A stretch of 64,000 nt of DNA from Lysinibacillus agricola (GCF_016638705.1 NZ_CP067341.1:4963501-5027500); one strand, 5' to 3'; shown: positions 53,988 through 63,345, counted from the stretch's first letter. Numbers and translations are program-made. Notes: a model not told the origin generated them from the sequence alone.

Positions 53988-55445
53988 TTATATATCTGAA
54001 TTTTTATCTTGATTTATTTCCTTATTTCTATCTTCCCAAAATGTTGCATTTTTTATCCCTAGTTTAGTTGGGTTAAAGACTGGATCAACCCCTAAAGCTT
54101 TTTGTTGTTCATAATCTTTAAGAGCTCTTAAAACTGGCTTTCTTAAAAGGAAAATTCCGATAACATTAATCCAAGTAATAAGTCCAACTCCTATATCAGC
54201 TATTGACCAAATTAAATTAGCTGACACCATTCCCCCATAGAAAGTAGATAAAATGACAATGATTCGTAATGCATTCTTGTGCATTGCATTATCTCCAAAG
54301 ATATACACGATATTTGTTTCAGCAACATATGCAATAAACAGTAATGTAGTAACAGCAAAGAAAAATACTGCAATAGCTACAAAGACATTACCAAATCCCT
54401 GAAATACAGAATCTACTGCTAATTGAGTGTAGCCAACTCCAATTTCAACATTGCCTATCTGGTTCACTATATAACCACCAGCTGTATTTTCAACATTATA
54501 TTTTCCTGTTATCAAAATCATAAATGCAGTTGCACTACAAACAATGACCGTGTCGATAAACACACCCATTCCCTGTACTAACCCTTGTTTAATTGGATGT
54601 GAAACATCGGCTGTTGAAGCAGCATGAGGCGCAGTCCCTTGACCTGCTTCATTTGAATAAATTCCACGTTTTACTCCCCATGCAATCGCAGCACCAATAA
54701 GGCCACCAAATGTTTCCTGAGTACCGAAAGCACTAGAAAAAATTAAAGCAATAATGTCGGGTAATTGACTAATATTCATAACTACAATAATTAAAGCTAT
54801 TAAAATATAGGCAAGTGCCATAAAAGGAACGACAACTTCTGAAAACTTGGCGAACCTTTTAACTCCACCAAAGATAACTGCTGATACAAGTATACAAACA
54901 AATACTGCAGTAAAAATAGGCTTAATGTTAAATGCTGTACTAAAAGATGCTGTTATTCCATTTGCCTGAATACCAGTTAATAGGAATCCATAAGCAAATG
55001 CAATAGTAATTGCAAATAATGAACCTACCCATTTTTTCCCCAATCCTTTAGATAAATAGTAGGCAGGACCTCCACGAAATTCATCTCCAACCTTTTCCTT
55101 AAAAATTTGTCCTAATGTACTTTCAAAAAAGGAAGTAGCCATACCAATAAAGGCCATAACCCACATCCAGAATATAGCTCCTGGGCCTCCTAAACCAATA
55201 GCAGTTGCAACTCCGGCTATATTTCCAATACCAACACGTCCAGCAATGGACATTAATAGTGCCTGATAAGAAGATACATTATTTTTTGATACACTTCGAT
55301 CAAGTGTTCTTTTAATCATTTCTTTAAAATGTCTAATTTGTATAAATCTAGTACTAAAAGTAAAATAAATCCCTACTACTAAAATTAATCCGATAAGAGC
55401 ATAACTCCACACAATAGAATTAATAGCATCAACAACCGCTTGCAT
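53988..55445 (-). CDS. Alanine/glycine:cation symporter (AGCS/AlsT family)
   Basis: 485 residues with about eleven membrane segments and AGCS signatures: NVSSYQALLMSIAGRVGIGN (the family has ALxxTVGxGN here), GPGAIFWMWVMAFIGMATSF, GIYSNEAGQGTAPHAASTAD. It imports alanine, glycine or a related amino acid with Na+ or H+. It is the last gene of an operon with an aminotransferase and the KDG kinase/aldolase, which suggests that an amino acid is a substrate or product of the pathway. ATG 55445 follows AAAGGGGG. Confidence 0.87.
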   Translation of the reverse strand: MQAVVDAINSIVWSYALIGLILVVGIYFTFSTRFIQIRHFKEMIKRTLDRSVSKNNVSSYQALLMSIAGRVGIGNIAGVATAIGLGGPGAIFWMWVMAFIGMATSFFESTLGQIFKEKVGDEFRGGPAYYLSKGLGKKWVGSLFAITIAFAYGFLLTGIQANGITASFSTAFNIKPIFTAVFVCILVSAVIFGGVKRFAKFSEVVVPFMALAYILIALIIVVMNISQLPDIIALIFSSAFGTQETFGGLIGAAIAWGVKRGIYSNEAGQGTAPHAASTADVSHPIKQGLVQGMGVFIDTVIVCSATAFMILITGKYNVENTAGGYIVNQIGNVEIGVGYTQLAVDSVFQGFGNVFVAIAVFFFAVTTLLFIAYVAETNIVYIFGDNAMHKNALRIIVILSTFYGGMVSANLIWSIADIGVGLITWINVIGIFLLRKPVLRALKDYEQQKALGVDPVFNPTKLGIKNATFWEDRNKEINQDKNSDI

Positions 55446-55498
55446 TAAATTTCCCCCTTTGTATAGTTGATTTTATTAAGTTTCTCAAGTTATAAATA

Positions 55499-56659
55499 TT
55501 AATAATTCTTTTTTACATAGCTTTTAATTCGATTAATAGCTTCTATTAAATTCTCATCTGAATTGGCGAAAGAAAAACGTAAATATCCTTCACCCATCTT
55601 TCCAAATGCTGATCCAGGTGTAACAGCGACCTTTGCTTCATTTAAAAGTTCTATAGCGAAATCTTCAGATGGCTTTTTGAATTCTTTGATATTTGCGAAA
55701 GCATAAAAGGCGCCTGCTGAATTAATACAGGAAAAACCAGGAATCTCATTTAATCCATTTATTAAAATTCCACGTCGACGTTTATAATGGGTCACCATCT
55801 CTTCAACAACAGATTGTGGACCATTAATTGCTGTCACAGCTGCTTTTTGAATAAAAGGCGGTACACAAGAAGCCACTCCTTCTTGAATCTTTGGCATAAC
55901 AGAAATAATATCTTTATTACCAATGACAAATCCTACTCTCCAACCCGTCATTGCATAAGTTTTAGATAAACTATTTATAATAAGAACATTTTCTTTCACT
56001 TCTGGAATTTGAGCCATACTAAAATGCACTTCATCATCGTAAATGATCTTTTCATACACTTCATCAGAAATAACGATTAAATTATGTTTTAATACAACTT
56101 CTGCTAGCTCTCTAATATCTTTTTCATTCAAAACAGAGCCTAATGGGTTACTTGGAGAATTTAAAATAATTGCTTTCGTTTTTGAAGTAACAGCTTTTTC
56201 AACGTCCACTGCTTTCAGTTTAAATTCATTTTCTTCATAAACAGGAACAGGCACTGCTTTGCCTCCAAGCATGAGAATTTGTCCTAAGTAATTAGGGTAG
56301 GCAGGATCAGCAATAATAACCTCATCACCTGGATTGATAGTTGCCACTAAAGCTAACATAATTGCTTCCATTCCTCCAAAAGCAACCATAACTTGATCAG
56401 GTGTATATTCTTCTCCAAATTCAATAGTGTATTTTTTGGCTACCGCCTGACGTAGTTCATCAGTCCCTGCATTGGATACGTAATGGGTAAGATTCTCGTC
56501 TATTCCTATCTTTGCAGCTTCTTTTATATAATCTGGTGTTTCAAAATTTGGCTCTCCAACAGTTAGTTTGATAACATCTTCATATTGATTGGCTAATTCA
56601 AACATACGTCTAATTGCCGATGCGGGATAATTTTTTGCAACATTCGATAAATAGTTCAT
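55499..56659 (-). CDS. Class I aminotransferase (PatA/aspartate aminotransferase-like)
   Basis: 386 residues, fold type I PLP enzyme: KLTVGEPNFETPDYIKEAAK, GGMEAIMLALVATINPGDEV, NSPSNPLGSVLNEKDIRELA, and the Schiff-base lysine in NSLSKTYAMTGWRVGFVIG. It transfers an amino group to a 2-oxo acid such as pyruvate or 2-oxoglutarate. ATG 56659 follows AGGAGG. Operon position between a KDG pathway and an alanine/glycine symporter suggests handling of an amino acid tied to pyruvate, e.g. alanine, or of an aminated sugar acid. Exact substrate not known. Confidence 0.85.
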   Translation of the reverse strand: MNYLSNVAKNYPASAIRRMFELANQYEDVIKLTVGEPNFETPDYIKEAAKIGIDENLTHYVSNAGTDELRQAVAKKYTIEFGEEYTPDQVMVAFGGMEAIMLALVATINPGDEVIIADPAYPNYLGQILMLGGKAVPVPVYEENEFKLKAVDVEKAVTSKTKAIILNSPSNPLGSVLNEKDIRELAEVVLKHNLIVISDEVYEKIIYDDEVHFSMAQIPEVKENVLIINSLSKTYAMTGWRVGFVIGNKDIISVMPKIQEGVASCVPPFIQKAAVTAINGPQSVVEEMVTHYKRRRGILINGLNEIPGFSCINSAGAFYAFANIKEFKKPSEDFAIELLNEAKVAVTPGSAFGKMGEGYLRFSFANSDENLIEAINRIKSYVKKNY

Positions 56660-56695
56660 AGTTATTCCTCCTGTAATAGCTAGTATAGTTTTTTA

Positions 56696-56815
56696 TCAGT
56701 GCCAATAGATTTTATGAACAAATTTTACCACCAGTTTTGTTATGCTTTCTAAGAGGTTACTTGAATCTTCTTGGATAGTTTTCTTCATCCATACTTCTCT
56801 AAATGTCATATTCAT
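56696..56815 (-). CDS. Small 39-residue protein in the kdg operon
   Basis: Forty codons: MNMTFREVWMKKTIQEDSSN then LLESITKLVVKFVHKIYWH. It has CTAGGAGG nine bases before ATG 56815 and sits in the 170-base gap between the aldolase and aminotransferase genes. The product is a single amphipathic helix with a basic, hydrophobic end, possibly membrane-associated. No family recognised. The strong ribosome site and operon position make it a likely real gene. Confidence 0.5.
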   Translation of the reverse strand: MNMTFREVWMKKTIQEDSSNLLESITKLVVKFVHKIYWH

Positions 56816-56828
56816 ACTTAATTACCTC

Positions 56829-57449
56829 CTAGTTTGATAGATTCTCAATATACGCTTTTGCACGTTCAACAACACCTGCATAACCATCTTTTGCAAATGC
56901 TTTGTTTAAATCACTTCCAATCCCAACTGCCACTGCCCCTGCATCTAACCATTCGTTCATATTAGCTAAGCTAACACCGCCTGTAGGCATAATTGTGATA
57001 TGTGGTAGAGGCCCTTTAACGGTTTTAATAAAGTTTGGTTCAAATTGATTTCCTGGGAATAATTTAATAATGTCACTTCCACCTTCAAGTGCTGTTACCA
57101 TCTCAGTAATAGTCATACACCCTGGTAAATATGGTATGCTATAGCGATTGCAAAGCTTTGCAATCGCAGCGTTGTAGCTTGGACTCACAACAAACTTTGC
57201 ACCGTTTAAAATCGCGTGGCGCGCAGTCTCAACATCCAAAACTGTGCCGGCTCCAATTATTGCATCACTATGGCGTAATGCTTTAAAGGTTTCTTCAACA
57301 AAAGGTGTTGTATACGTTATTTCAATTGCTCGAATGCCACCTGTAATTGCACCTTTTGAAATTTCTGTCGCTTCTTCAGATGAACTTCCGCGAATAACAG
57401 CTACAACTTTTGCATTTGACAACGCTTTCAAAATTTCGATTTTTTGCAT
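56829..57449 (-). CDS. kdgA: 2-dehydro-3-deoxy-phosphogluconate (KDPG) aldolase
   Basis: 206 residues, TIM-barrel class I aldolase: VVAVIRGSSSEEATEISKGA, IEITYTTPFVEETFKAL, GAGTVLDVETARHAILNGAK, with the Schiff-base lysine in SDIIKLFPGNQF and PTGGVSLANMNEWLDAGAVA. It splits KDPG into pyruvate and glyceraldehyde 3-phosphate. ATG 57449 follows AGGAG; it starts 12 bases after the kinase stop. With the kinase it forms the lower uronate/KDG route. Confidence 0.9.
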   Translation of the reverse strand: MQKIEILKALSNAKVVAVIRGSSSEEATEISKGAITGGIRAIEITYTTPFVEETFKALRHSDAIIGAGTVLDVETARHAILNGAKFVVSPSYNAAIAKLCNRYSIPYLPGCMTITEMVTALEGGSDIIKLFPGNQFEPNFIKTVKGPLPHITIMPTGGVSLANMNEWLDAGAVAVGIGSDLNKAFAKDGYAGVVERAKAYIENLSN

Positions 57450-57461
57450 TCCTGACAACTC

Positions 57462-58415
57462 CTAACGCTCAATTAGTTTTTCATCGCCGATAAATTGCCT
57501 TAATTCTTGCAAGAATGGGAGCCCTTCATTATCTCCTTTAATCGCTGCTACCAGTGCACCCGCACCATTGGCTAAACGAAGACGTTCCGGGATATCGTAA
57601 CCATTTAAATAGCTATAGACATAAGCTGCATCAAACGCATCCCCTGCTCCAACTGTATCAATCGCACGAATGGAAAAAGCTTCTCGATCATAATGTTCAG
57701 TTGCTGTATAAACAGTGGCGCCTTGTTCACCTTTTTTTACAATAATTTCATCTATTTTATAACTCTCTTGAACGTCTTTAACTGTACGCCCTTCAAATAA
57801 AAGTTCGAATTCATCCTGTCCTGTTAAAAGAAGATTGATAGATGGATACACTTTTTCATATACCGCTCGGGCATCTTCTATAGTCCATAGTTTTAAACGT
57901 AAATTTGGATCAAAAGATATAGGTATATTTTTTGCTTGTGCTAAAGCAATCAATTTCAATGCAACTTGAATGTTATGTTCACATACCGCTAAATACACTC
58001 CGCTAATATGTAATAAGTCCACATCATCAAGCACTGACTCATCTATACGATCTTCTGTCAGCTCAAGTAAAGGTGATGGATTGCGGTAATAAAACGATTT
58101 ACCTGCACCGTCTTCTCGAATTTCTTTGAAGTAAATAGAAGTTGGAATATGGGGTGTTCGTAAAACATACGAAACATCAATCCCTTCACCACGCGCAAAG
58201 TTATAAATTAACTTGCCAAACTCATCGTCTCCAATACAACTAATCCATTTTGCTTCCATATCTAAACGTGTAACACCTATTGCAAAATTTAATTCTGCAC
58301 CACCCACAGCTCGCTCAAAGGAAGGAACGAATCGTAGAGGACCTGTCTTAGATGGATTAAAAACGACCATTGCATCCCCTATCGTTGCAATTCGTTTATT
58401 TCTCAATTTTTTCAT
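57462..58415 (-). CDS. kdgK: 2-dehydro-3-deoxygluconate (KDG) kinase, PfkB family
   Basis: 317 residues, ribokinase fold: GDAMVVFNPSKTGPLRFVPS, the substrate loop ERAVGGAELNFAIGVTRLD, CIGDDEFGKLIYNFARGEGI, and the anion-hole/catalytic signature DTVGAGDAFDAAYVYS. It phosphorylates KDG to KDPG for the next gene's aldolase. It is the first gene of the operon and lies just after three 13-base direct repeats and a TAAAACGTTTTA palindrome, the likely LacI-type operator. ATG 58415 is close (3 bases) to GGAGG; a TTG at 58406 is the alternative. Confidence 0.88.
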   Translation of the reverse strand: MKKLRNKRIATIGDAMVVFNPSKTGPLRFVPSFERAVGGAELNFAIGVTRLDMEAKWISCIGDDEFGKLIYNFARGEGIDVSYVLRTPHIPTSIYFKEIREDGAGKSFYYRNPSPLLELTEDRIDESVLDDVDLLHISGVYLAVCEHNIQVALKLIALAQAKNIPISFDPNLRLKLWTIEDARAVYEKVYPSINLLLTGQDEFELLFEGRTVKDVQESYKIDEIIVKKGEQGATVYTATEHYDREAFSIRAIDTVGAGDAFDAAYVYSYLNGYDIPERLRLANGAGALVAAIKGDNEGLPFLQELRQFIGDEKLIER

Positions 58416-58428
58416 CCCCCTCCGCAAA

Positions 58429-58474
58429 TAAAACGTTTTAGTAAATCGTTTTAGTAAATCGTTTTATTAATACT
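58429..58474 (-). promoter_or_regulatory. Iterated LacI-type operator upstream of kdgK
   Basis: A perfect palindrome TAAAACGTTTTA (58429-58440) runs into direct repeats GTTTTAGTAAATC at 58435, 58448 and (diverged) 58461. Placed between start codon and promoter region, it suits binding by a LacI/KdgR-type protein. The remainder of 58475-58680 shows no gene. Confidence 0.6.
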
Positions 58475-58686
58475 AACACGATTTTTTTTACGTTGCAATG
58501 ACAATCTGATTATTTAGATTATTGAAACAAATTACCATTTCTTCAATTGTTAATAAAGAAAACTGTCATTCCAAAGCTGAAAAACAACCATATAGACCCA
58601 TAAAGATTGTTTAGATTTAATTACTTTTATTTGATTCAACTTTTTTTGTAATTATGTAACTAACGAATATTTAAGCAAAAAATTCC

Positions 58687-58720
58687 CCGTAAAAGATAGG
58701 TTTATGCCTACCTTTTACGG
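58687..58720 (-). terminator. Terminator of the TraB/GumN gene
   Basis: CCGTAAAAGATAGG / CCTACCTTTTACGG with a 6-base loop (one mismatch). Confidence 0.7.
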
Positions 58721-58747
58721 AGAATTCACTTTGTAAAGAATTTTTCT

Positions 58748-60109
58748 TTATTGATAAAACGGCTTCACCTTGTACCCATTTTTCTCCAAATGATAGCGAA
58801 TGTTTTTATCGATTAAGAAGTGACCTGAACCAACAACAACAAAGTACGTACCTTTTTTTTCTTCAAGTACATTCATGATTTTCTTTGCCATTTGTTCATC
58901 ACGTAAACCAAATAGCATGTCATTGTACTCTGACGATTCTCCTTCCATTGCTTGGAAACTTTTTGCAAAAGTTTCAACATCCCCCTGCTTCCAGCTTGTA
59001 AACCACTCTTGCAGGATTTCGGATTGATTTTCTTCTGATGGATTGATTATGTTATCCAACACAGCAACTAAAGACTGCTCCTGCGCTTCTGGTGATAACG
59101 CGTCAAACATATCAACTTGTGCTTTTGTACCTTCTAATTCAATCACTGGCTTTTGCTGCAGATGTGCATTCAATAAAAAGTACATATCAATACCGTGCAT
59201 CGCCATATCTTGTGGCGTCATACCAAAGGAATCATCCATCGCCAGTAATGATAATGTGCTAGAGAGCATCCAAGGCTTTTGCAATGTCAGTTCTTCCATT
59301 GGGAGCTCATAAAGCGCTGCGACTTGCTCAAGCTTCGCATATGTTTCTGGCGCAACTGCATCTTTCAATGTTAAGCCGTCCGTATACATTGCTTTTTCTG
59401 TATAGTATTCAAGCCCTTTCGTATCTAGAATATTTGCCTCTACTAACAGCGCATCCGCTTCATCGAACGCTGACACTAGTTTTTTATCAAATGGATATAA
59501 GTCAGGTGTACCTAAGTGAATGGACCCCAGTAAATACACACGTGTATCTTCATCCTCCACTACCCAGGCTACCCCTTTTGCTCCTTGCTCTGCAAGCGCA
59601 TATGTACTCTTAATGAATCGAACAGCTAGTAGAACAGCCTGTTGCGTCGTTGCCTTTTTCTCTAACTGCAGTCCGTTTGAAGAACCTTGTAATATGTTAT
59701 GATCTTTCATAAATTTAATGGCATCTGTGCCAACAGGTAAATCATAGCGCGCCACGATATTATACAAACGCTTCACAATATCACCGCGTGTGTTATCGTT
59801 CTTCACTTTCACTGGCTTATACTGTTTATTTTCTGCTAAGCCCAGTGAGGCAATTTTCTTTTCCGTTAATGCCAGCAGTTCATTTACCTTGTCCACCGAG
59901 ATCTCTTGAAGGAAGCCTTCATAATACCATTCAGTTGGGTAAATTCCGTATTTTTCACCCTCGTTTAAGGTTTCAATCGCCCAATTACTAATCGATGGTA
60001 CTAGGGGAGGTGATTGCTCCTCTGCATGGATCACGGGCACAACCGTTGTCAGCATCAATGAAGCACCAAGCAACGCAGCACTTGTACGTTTCATTATCTT
60101 TTTCAACAT
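58748..60109 (-). CDS. Exported TraB/GumN family protein
   Basis: 453 residues: signal peptide (KRTSAALLGASLMLTTVVPV, cleavage after HAE region), an SLH-like helical N-terminal part (about 40-170, SISNWAIETLNEGEKYGIYP), then a TraB/GumN domain with its conserved motifs VYLLGSIHLGTPDLYPFD and YFVVVGSGHFLIDK. GX2H-containing TraB-like proteins (related to TIKI) are proposed metalloproteases; in Gram-positives they are surface-exposed. The SLH-like region could hold it to the cell wall beside the S-layer protein encoded next. ATG 60109 follows AAGGGAGAG. Confidence 0.82.
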   Translation of the reverse strand: MLKKIMKRTSAALLGASLMLTTVVPVIHAEEQSPPLVPSISNWAIETLNEGEKYGIYPTEWYYEGFLQEISVDKVNELLALTEKKIASLGLAENKQYKPVKVKNDNTRGDIVKRLYNIVARYDLPVGTDAIKFMKDHNILQGSSNGLQLEKKATTQQAVLLAVRFIKSTYALAEQGAKGVAWVVEDEDTRVYLLGSIHLGTPDLYPFDKKLVSAFDEADALLVEANILDTKGLEYYTEKAMYTDGLTLKDAVAPETYAKLEQVAALYELPMEELTLQKPWMLSSTLSLLAMDDSFGMTPQDMAMHGIDMYFLLNAHLQQKPVIELEGTKAQVDMFDALSPEAQEQSLVAVLDNIINPSEENQSEILQEWFTSWKQGDVETFAKSFQAMEGESSEYNDMLFGLRDEQMAKKIMNVLEEKKGTYFVVVGSGHFLIDKNIRYHLEKNGYKVKPFYQ

Positions 60110-60289
60110 ATTCTATTCTCTCCCTTGGTCTTATTTTTGAATCAATACTGTTTGAAATTATACCATACAATACCCATCTATTTTATACTAAATGTGAAAA
60201 TGTTTACAATTTTGTATCGACCTGAAAAACTACAAAATGCTTGGCCATTTTATATGTATATCAATCCTGATACGGTTTCTAAAAAAAAT

Positions 60290-60323
60290 AAAAGCCTTGT
60301 AGAGATATCTCCACAAGGCTTTT
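60290..60323 (-). terminator. Terminator of the S-layer gene
   Basis: AAAAGCCTTGT / ACAAGGCTTTT with inner GAGA/TCTC pairing, close after the S-layer stop. Confidence 0.75.
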
Positions 60324-60353
60324 CTAATTGGAACGATTTACATTGCAAACTTA

Positions 60354-62825
60354 TTATTTTGAAACAGAACCGTCTTTAACTTTATTGTTATTCGCATCAA
60401 CTAGGTTAGTTGATTTGAAATCAACTACAATATTATCTGTTAAAGCATAGTGATCTTTAGTTGTCACAGTAAGGTTACCACCAGCTGCAACAGCAGAAGT
60501 AAGTTTTACAGTTGAACCAGCAATCTTAACTGTTAAACCTGTTGGTGTATTTTGGTCAGCAATACTTTCAGTGAAGTCTACGATAAATGTTTTGCTATCT
60601 ACTACAGTTACTTTAGAAGCTACAGGGGCAATATTTTCTTTAAGTGCTATTTGAGTTGTAGCTTTACCATTTTTAAGTGTATTCCCTTTAGTATCTACTA
60701 CATTCTTAGCTTCAAGTACATAATTACCATTAGCAGTAATAGAACCTTCAGGTAAAGTGAATCTTACTTTTTTATTACCATCTACAAACTGAAGTTGAGT
60801 TCCAGCAGGAAGTTCTTTTCCTCCAAGTGTGTAGTTAGCTTCTGTTGTTGCTGTTGCAGTCACATCTGCAGCATACTCAACAGTAAATACATTGTTATCT
60901 GTTACCACAACAGGTGTAGTTCCAAATACTAATGAATCTGTAACAGTTTCAGGTGTAGTTTCGAAAGATCCAGTTGTAACATTAAATGTAATCGTATCTG
61001 CAGTAACGTTTTTAGATAAATCTTTAACCGCTCCAGCAGCTAATTCAAATGTATATGTTGAATTGCTATCTAAATCAATGTCAACTTTCACTGTGTTTTT
61101 CTCAGCACCCTCAATTTTGCCGTTTCCATCTACGTCGAAACCAGCATCAGCTTTTACCGCTGTTACTTTTCCAGCTGTGTAAACAACACCATTTTGAGTT
61201 TTAAGCGTTAAATTTCCATCTACTTTTACAGGCTCATCAAAAGTAAGGTATAAAGCATCTACGTCTGTAGTAGAATTCACATCATCAGCTACTAACATTT
61301 TAGTTGAGGCAGATACAAGTGTAGCAGGCGTTGTATCTTTAGTTAGAATAGCATTGAACTCAAATGCATCTCCAGCATTACCAGCTAAATCTTTTTGTCC
61401 TTCTACTTTAATGTTTGTATTAATAAATGTCGCTGTACCTAATGCAGTTTTAGCATTGATAGTGAATACAGTTTTATCAGAAACATCTTTAGTATCAGCA
61501 TCTGTTAAGTAGAAAACAGTTGATCCAACAGTTACTTTTGCATACTCTTCAGTAGTAGCATTTCCATCAAGATTTTGTTTCATTAATTCTTCTGAGAAAT
61601 CAAACGTGATTTCTGTACCGTTCACTGCTGTAGAAACAGTTGGTTTTGAACTATCAACGTCTGCTTTAGCAACTGTGAAGTTAACAGCAATAGGATTAGC
61701 GATATTGTTTGCGAAGTCAGTAGCCCCAACAATGTCCACTTTATAAGTCTGTTCAGCTGTTAAGCCTTTGATTGTTAATGTTTTACCAGATAAAGTATAT
61801 CGATCTTTAGAAAGTTCAGTACCATTTAAGCTTACTGTTCCTTCACTTTGTACAGGCTCATCGAAAGTGATAATAGCTGTAGTGCCTTTTGCTTCTACAG
61901 AATTAACGCTAACAGGAGTTGTGTCTGCAAATGTTAGCAGTTTGATAAACTCTTCAGTTAGAACTTTAGCATCTGCTTTAGTTTTGATTGGTTTTACAGT
62001 AACTTTCCCATTAGTTAATTTTAACTCTTTATCAGTCGTTAAAGTAACAGTCAGTCCGTCTTCAGATACTACTGCGCTAGTGACAGCTACACCTTCAATA
62101 GCGTATTTTGTTGTCATTGCAGCATCTTTTGCATCAACAGCTGTGTTGAACTTCACTTCAAGCTCCTTAGCATTAAGTCCTTTTACAGATGCTACAGCTG
62201 GTGTTACATCTTCAACTGCATCGATAGTACGTTTTACCATAGTAGCGAATTCTTCGCGGCTGATTTTATCTTGTGGTGCTAATAATGAACCTTTACCATT
62301 GATTACGCCGTTTTCTACAGCTGTTTCTAAGTAAGATACAGCCCATTTAGAAGCTTTAGAAGCATCTGAGAATTGACTAAGATCAGCTTTACCTGTTAAT
62401 TGGTAACCTTGTACGATAACTTTAGCAGCTTGTTCTCTTGTTAATTGAGCTTTAGGTTCAAATTTACCATTGCCCATACCGTCAAATAATTCTGGTGAAG
62501 TTGCAAGCACTGCGTTATAGAACCAGTCATTTTCATTTACATCAGAAAAATCTTCTGTTCCTGTAGGTTTTAAATCCAATGCTTTTGATAAAATTTCAGC
62601 AGCTTCTGCACGAGTAAGCGTACCAGCTGGGTTGAAGTTTCCTTTTTCATCGCCTTGGATGAAACCTTTGTCAGTTAAAAACTGTACGGCTTCTTTTGCC
62701 CAAGATGAAATGCTATCTGCATCTTTAAATTCAGCAGCTGATGCTACTGGTACGATTGCTGATGCTACTAGAGCTGCTGTAGCTGTAGTTGCGAAAAATT
62801 TACGACCTTTGTTTTGCTTTGCCAT
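60354..62825 (-). CDS. S-layer protein with three SLH domains
   Basis: 823 residues. Signal peptide of 30 residues (FFATTATAALVASAIVPVAS-A), then three SLH domains: EFKDADSISSWAKEAVQFLT (about 31-90), DFSDVNENDWFYNAVLATSP (90-150), DLSQFSDASKASKWAVSYLE (150-212), which bind pyruvylated wall polysaccharide. The rest is a chain of about six Ig-like beta domains rich in Thr, Val and Ala with few aromatics, as in lattice-forming surface proteins. Start ATG 62825 has TCTGGAGG; the frame to 62876 is rejected. Codon use is strongly biased, as for abundant proteins. Upstream is a 600-base leader region with direct repeats. Confidence 0.92.
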   Translation of the reverse strand: MAKQNKGRKFFATTATAALVASAIVPVASAAEFKDADSISSWAKEAVQFLTDKGFIQGDEKGNFNPAGTLTRAEAAEILSKALDLKPTGTEDFSDVNENDWFYNAVLATSPELFDGMGNGKFEPKAQLTREQAAKVIVQGYQLTGKADLSQFSDASKASKWAVSYLETAVENGVINGKGSLLAPQDKISREEFATMVKRTIDAVEDVTPAVASVKGLNAKELEVKFNTAVDAKDAAMTTKYAIEGVAVTSAVVSEDGLTVTLTTDKELKLTNGKVTVKPIKTKADAKVLTEEFIKLLTFADTTPVSVNSVEAKGTTAIITFDEPVQSEGTVSLNGTELSKDRYTLSGKTLTIKGLTAEQTYKVDIVGATDFANNIANPIAVNFTVAKADVDSSKPTVSTAVNGTEITFDFSEELMKQNLDGNATTEEYAKVTVGSTVFYLTDADTKDVSDKTVFTINAKTALGTATFINTNIKVEGQKDLAGNAGDAFEFNAILTKDTTPATLVSASTKMLVADDVNSTTDVDALYLTFDEPVKVDGNLTLKTQNGVVYTAGKVTAVKADAGFDVDGNGKIEGAEKNTVKVDIDLDSNSTYTFELAAGAVKDLSKNVTADTITFNVTTGSFETTPETVTDSLVFGTTPVVVTDNNVFTVEYAADVTATATTEANYTLGGKELPAGTQLQFVDGNKKVRFTLPEGSITANGNYVLEAKNVVDTKGNTLKNGKATTQIALKENIAPVASKVTVVDSKTFIVDFTESIADQNTPTGLTVKIAGSTVKLTSAVAAGGNLTVTTKDHYALTDNIVVDFKSTNLVDANNNKVKDGSVSK

Positions 62826-62893
62826 TATGTTATTCCTCCAGAACTTTAATAAAATTATACTATTCTGTGAAAACAATATTATTGCTCTATTAA

Positions 62894-62927
62894 TTTTCGC
62901 AAATATGTATAATAAGTTTTCGCAAAT
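62894..62927 (-). promoter_or_regulatory. Direct repeats in the S-layer promoter region
   Basis: TTTTCGCAAAT occurs at 62894-62904 and 62917-62927, 23 bases apart (two helical turns), 70-100 bases upstream of the S-layer start. Likely a binding site or part of tandem promoters. The remainder of 62930-63300 is AT-rich with no gene. Confidence 0.45.
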
Positions 62928-63308
62928 AATAAATTTACTACAAAAAATTATATGTAAAGCAATCTTCTAAACTTATAATGATTATATTTCCCAATCAAAA
63001 TTTGCTTTACTAGACAATAATATTACTATGATTCCAATAAATAAACGATAAAAATAAGGTAATATTACTATAAAATTGGGCTAATAGGTTATTTTTTCAT
63101 AAAAAAATTATTTAGGTTTTCGAAAAATACGTTAAATTTTTTAAAGTAATAATAGGTGTGTTGATTAGGAAAAATAGGCTTATTATTGAGCGATAAAAGG
63201 ATTTTTTTATCACAAACCTGAAGTAATACTATTTATGTAGCTGCAAAGACAATTGTTGTGAAAGCTGAATTAAAGTATTTCTTCAACCTTTATTTAATAA
63301 CAAATAGA

Positions 63309-63345
63309 AACACTCCATTTTGAATTGTGATCAAAATGGAGTGTT
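63309..63345 (-). terminator. Terminator of the stalk-domain gene
   Basis: Perfect 15-bp stem AACACTCCATTTTGA / TCAAAATGGAGTGTT with a 7-base loop; T run on both strands. Confidence 0.75.

Noticed and set aside
60892..62970. Long plus-strand frames opposite the S-layer gene
   Set aside because: Shadows of a Thr/Val/Ala-rich, codon-biased gene; no ribosome sites or recognisable domains.
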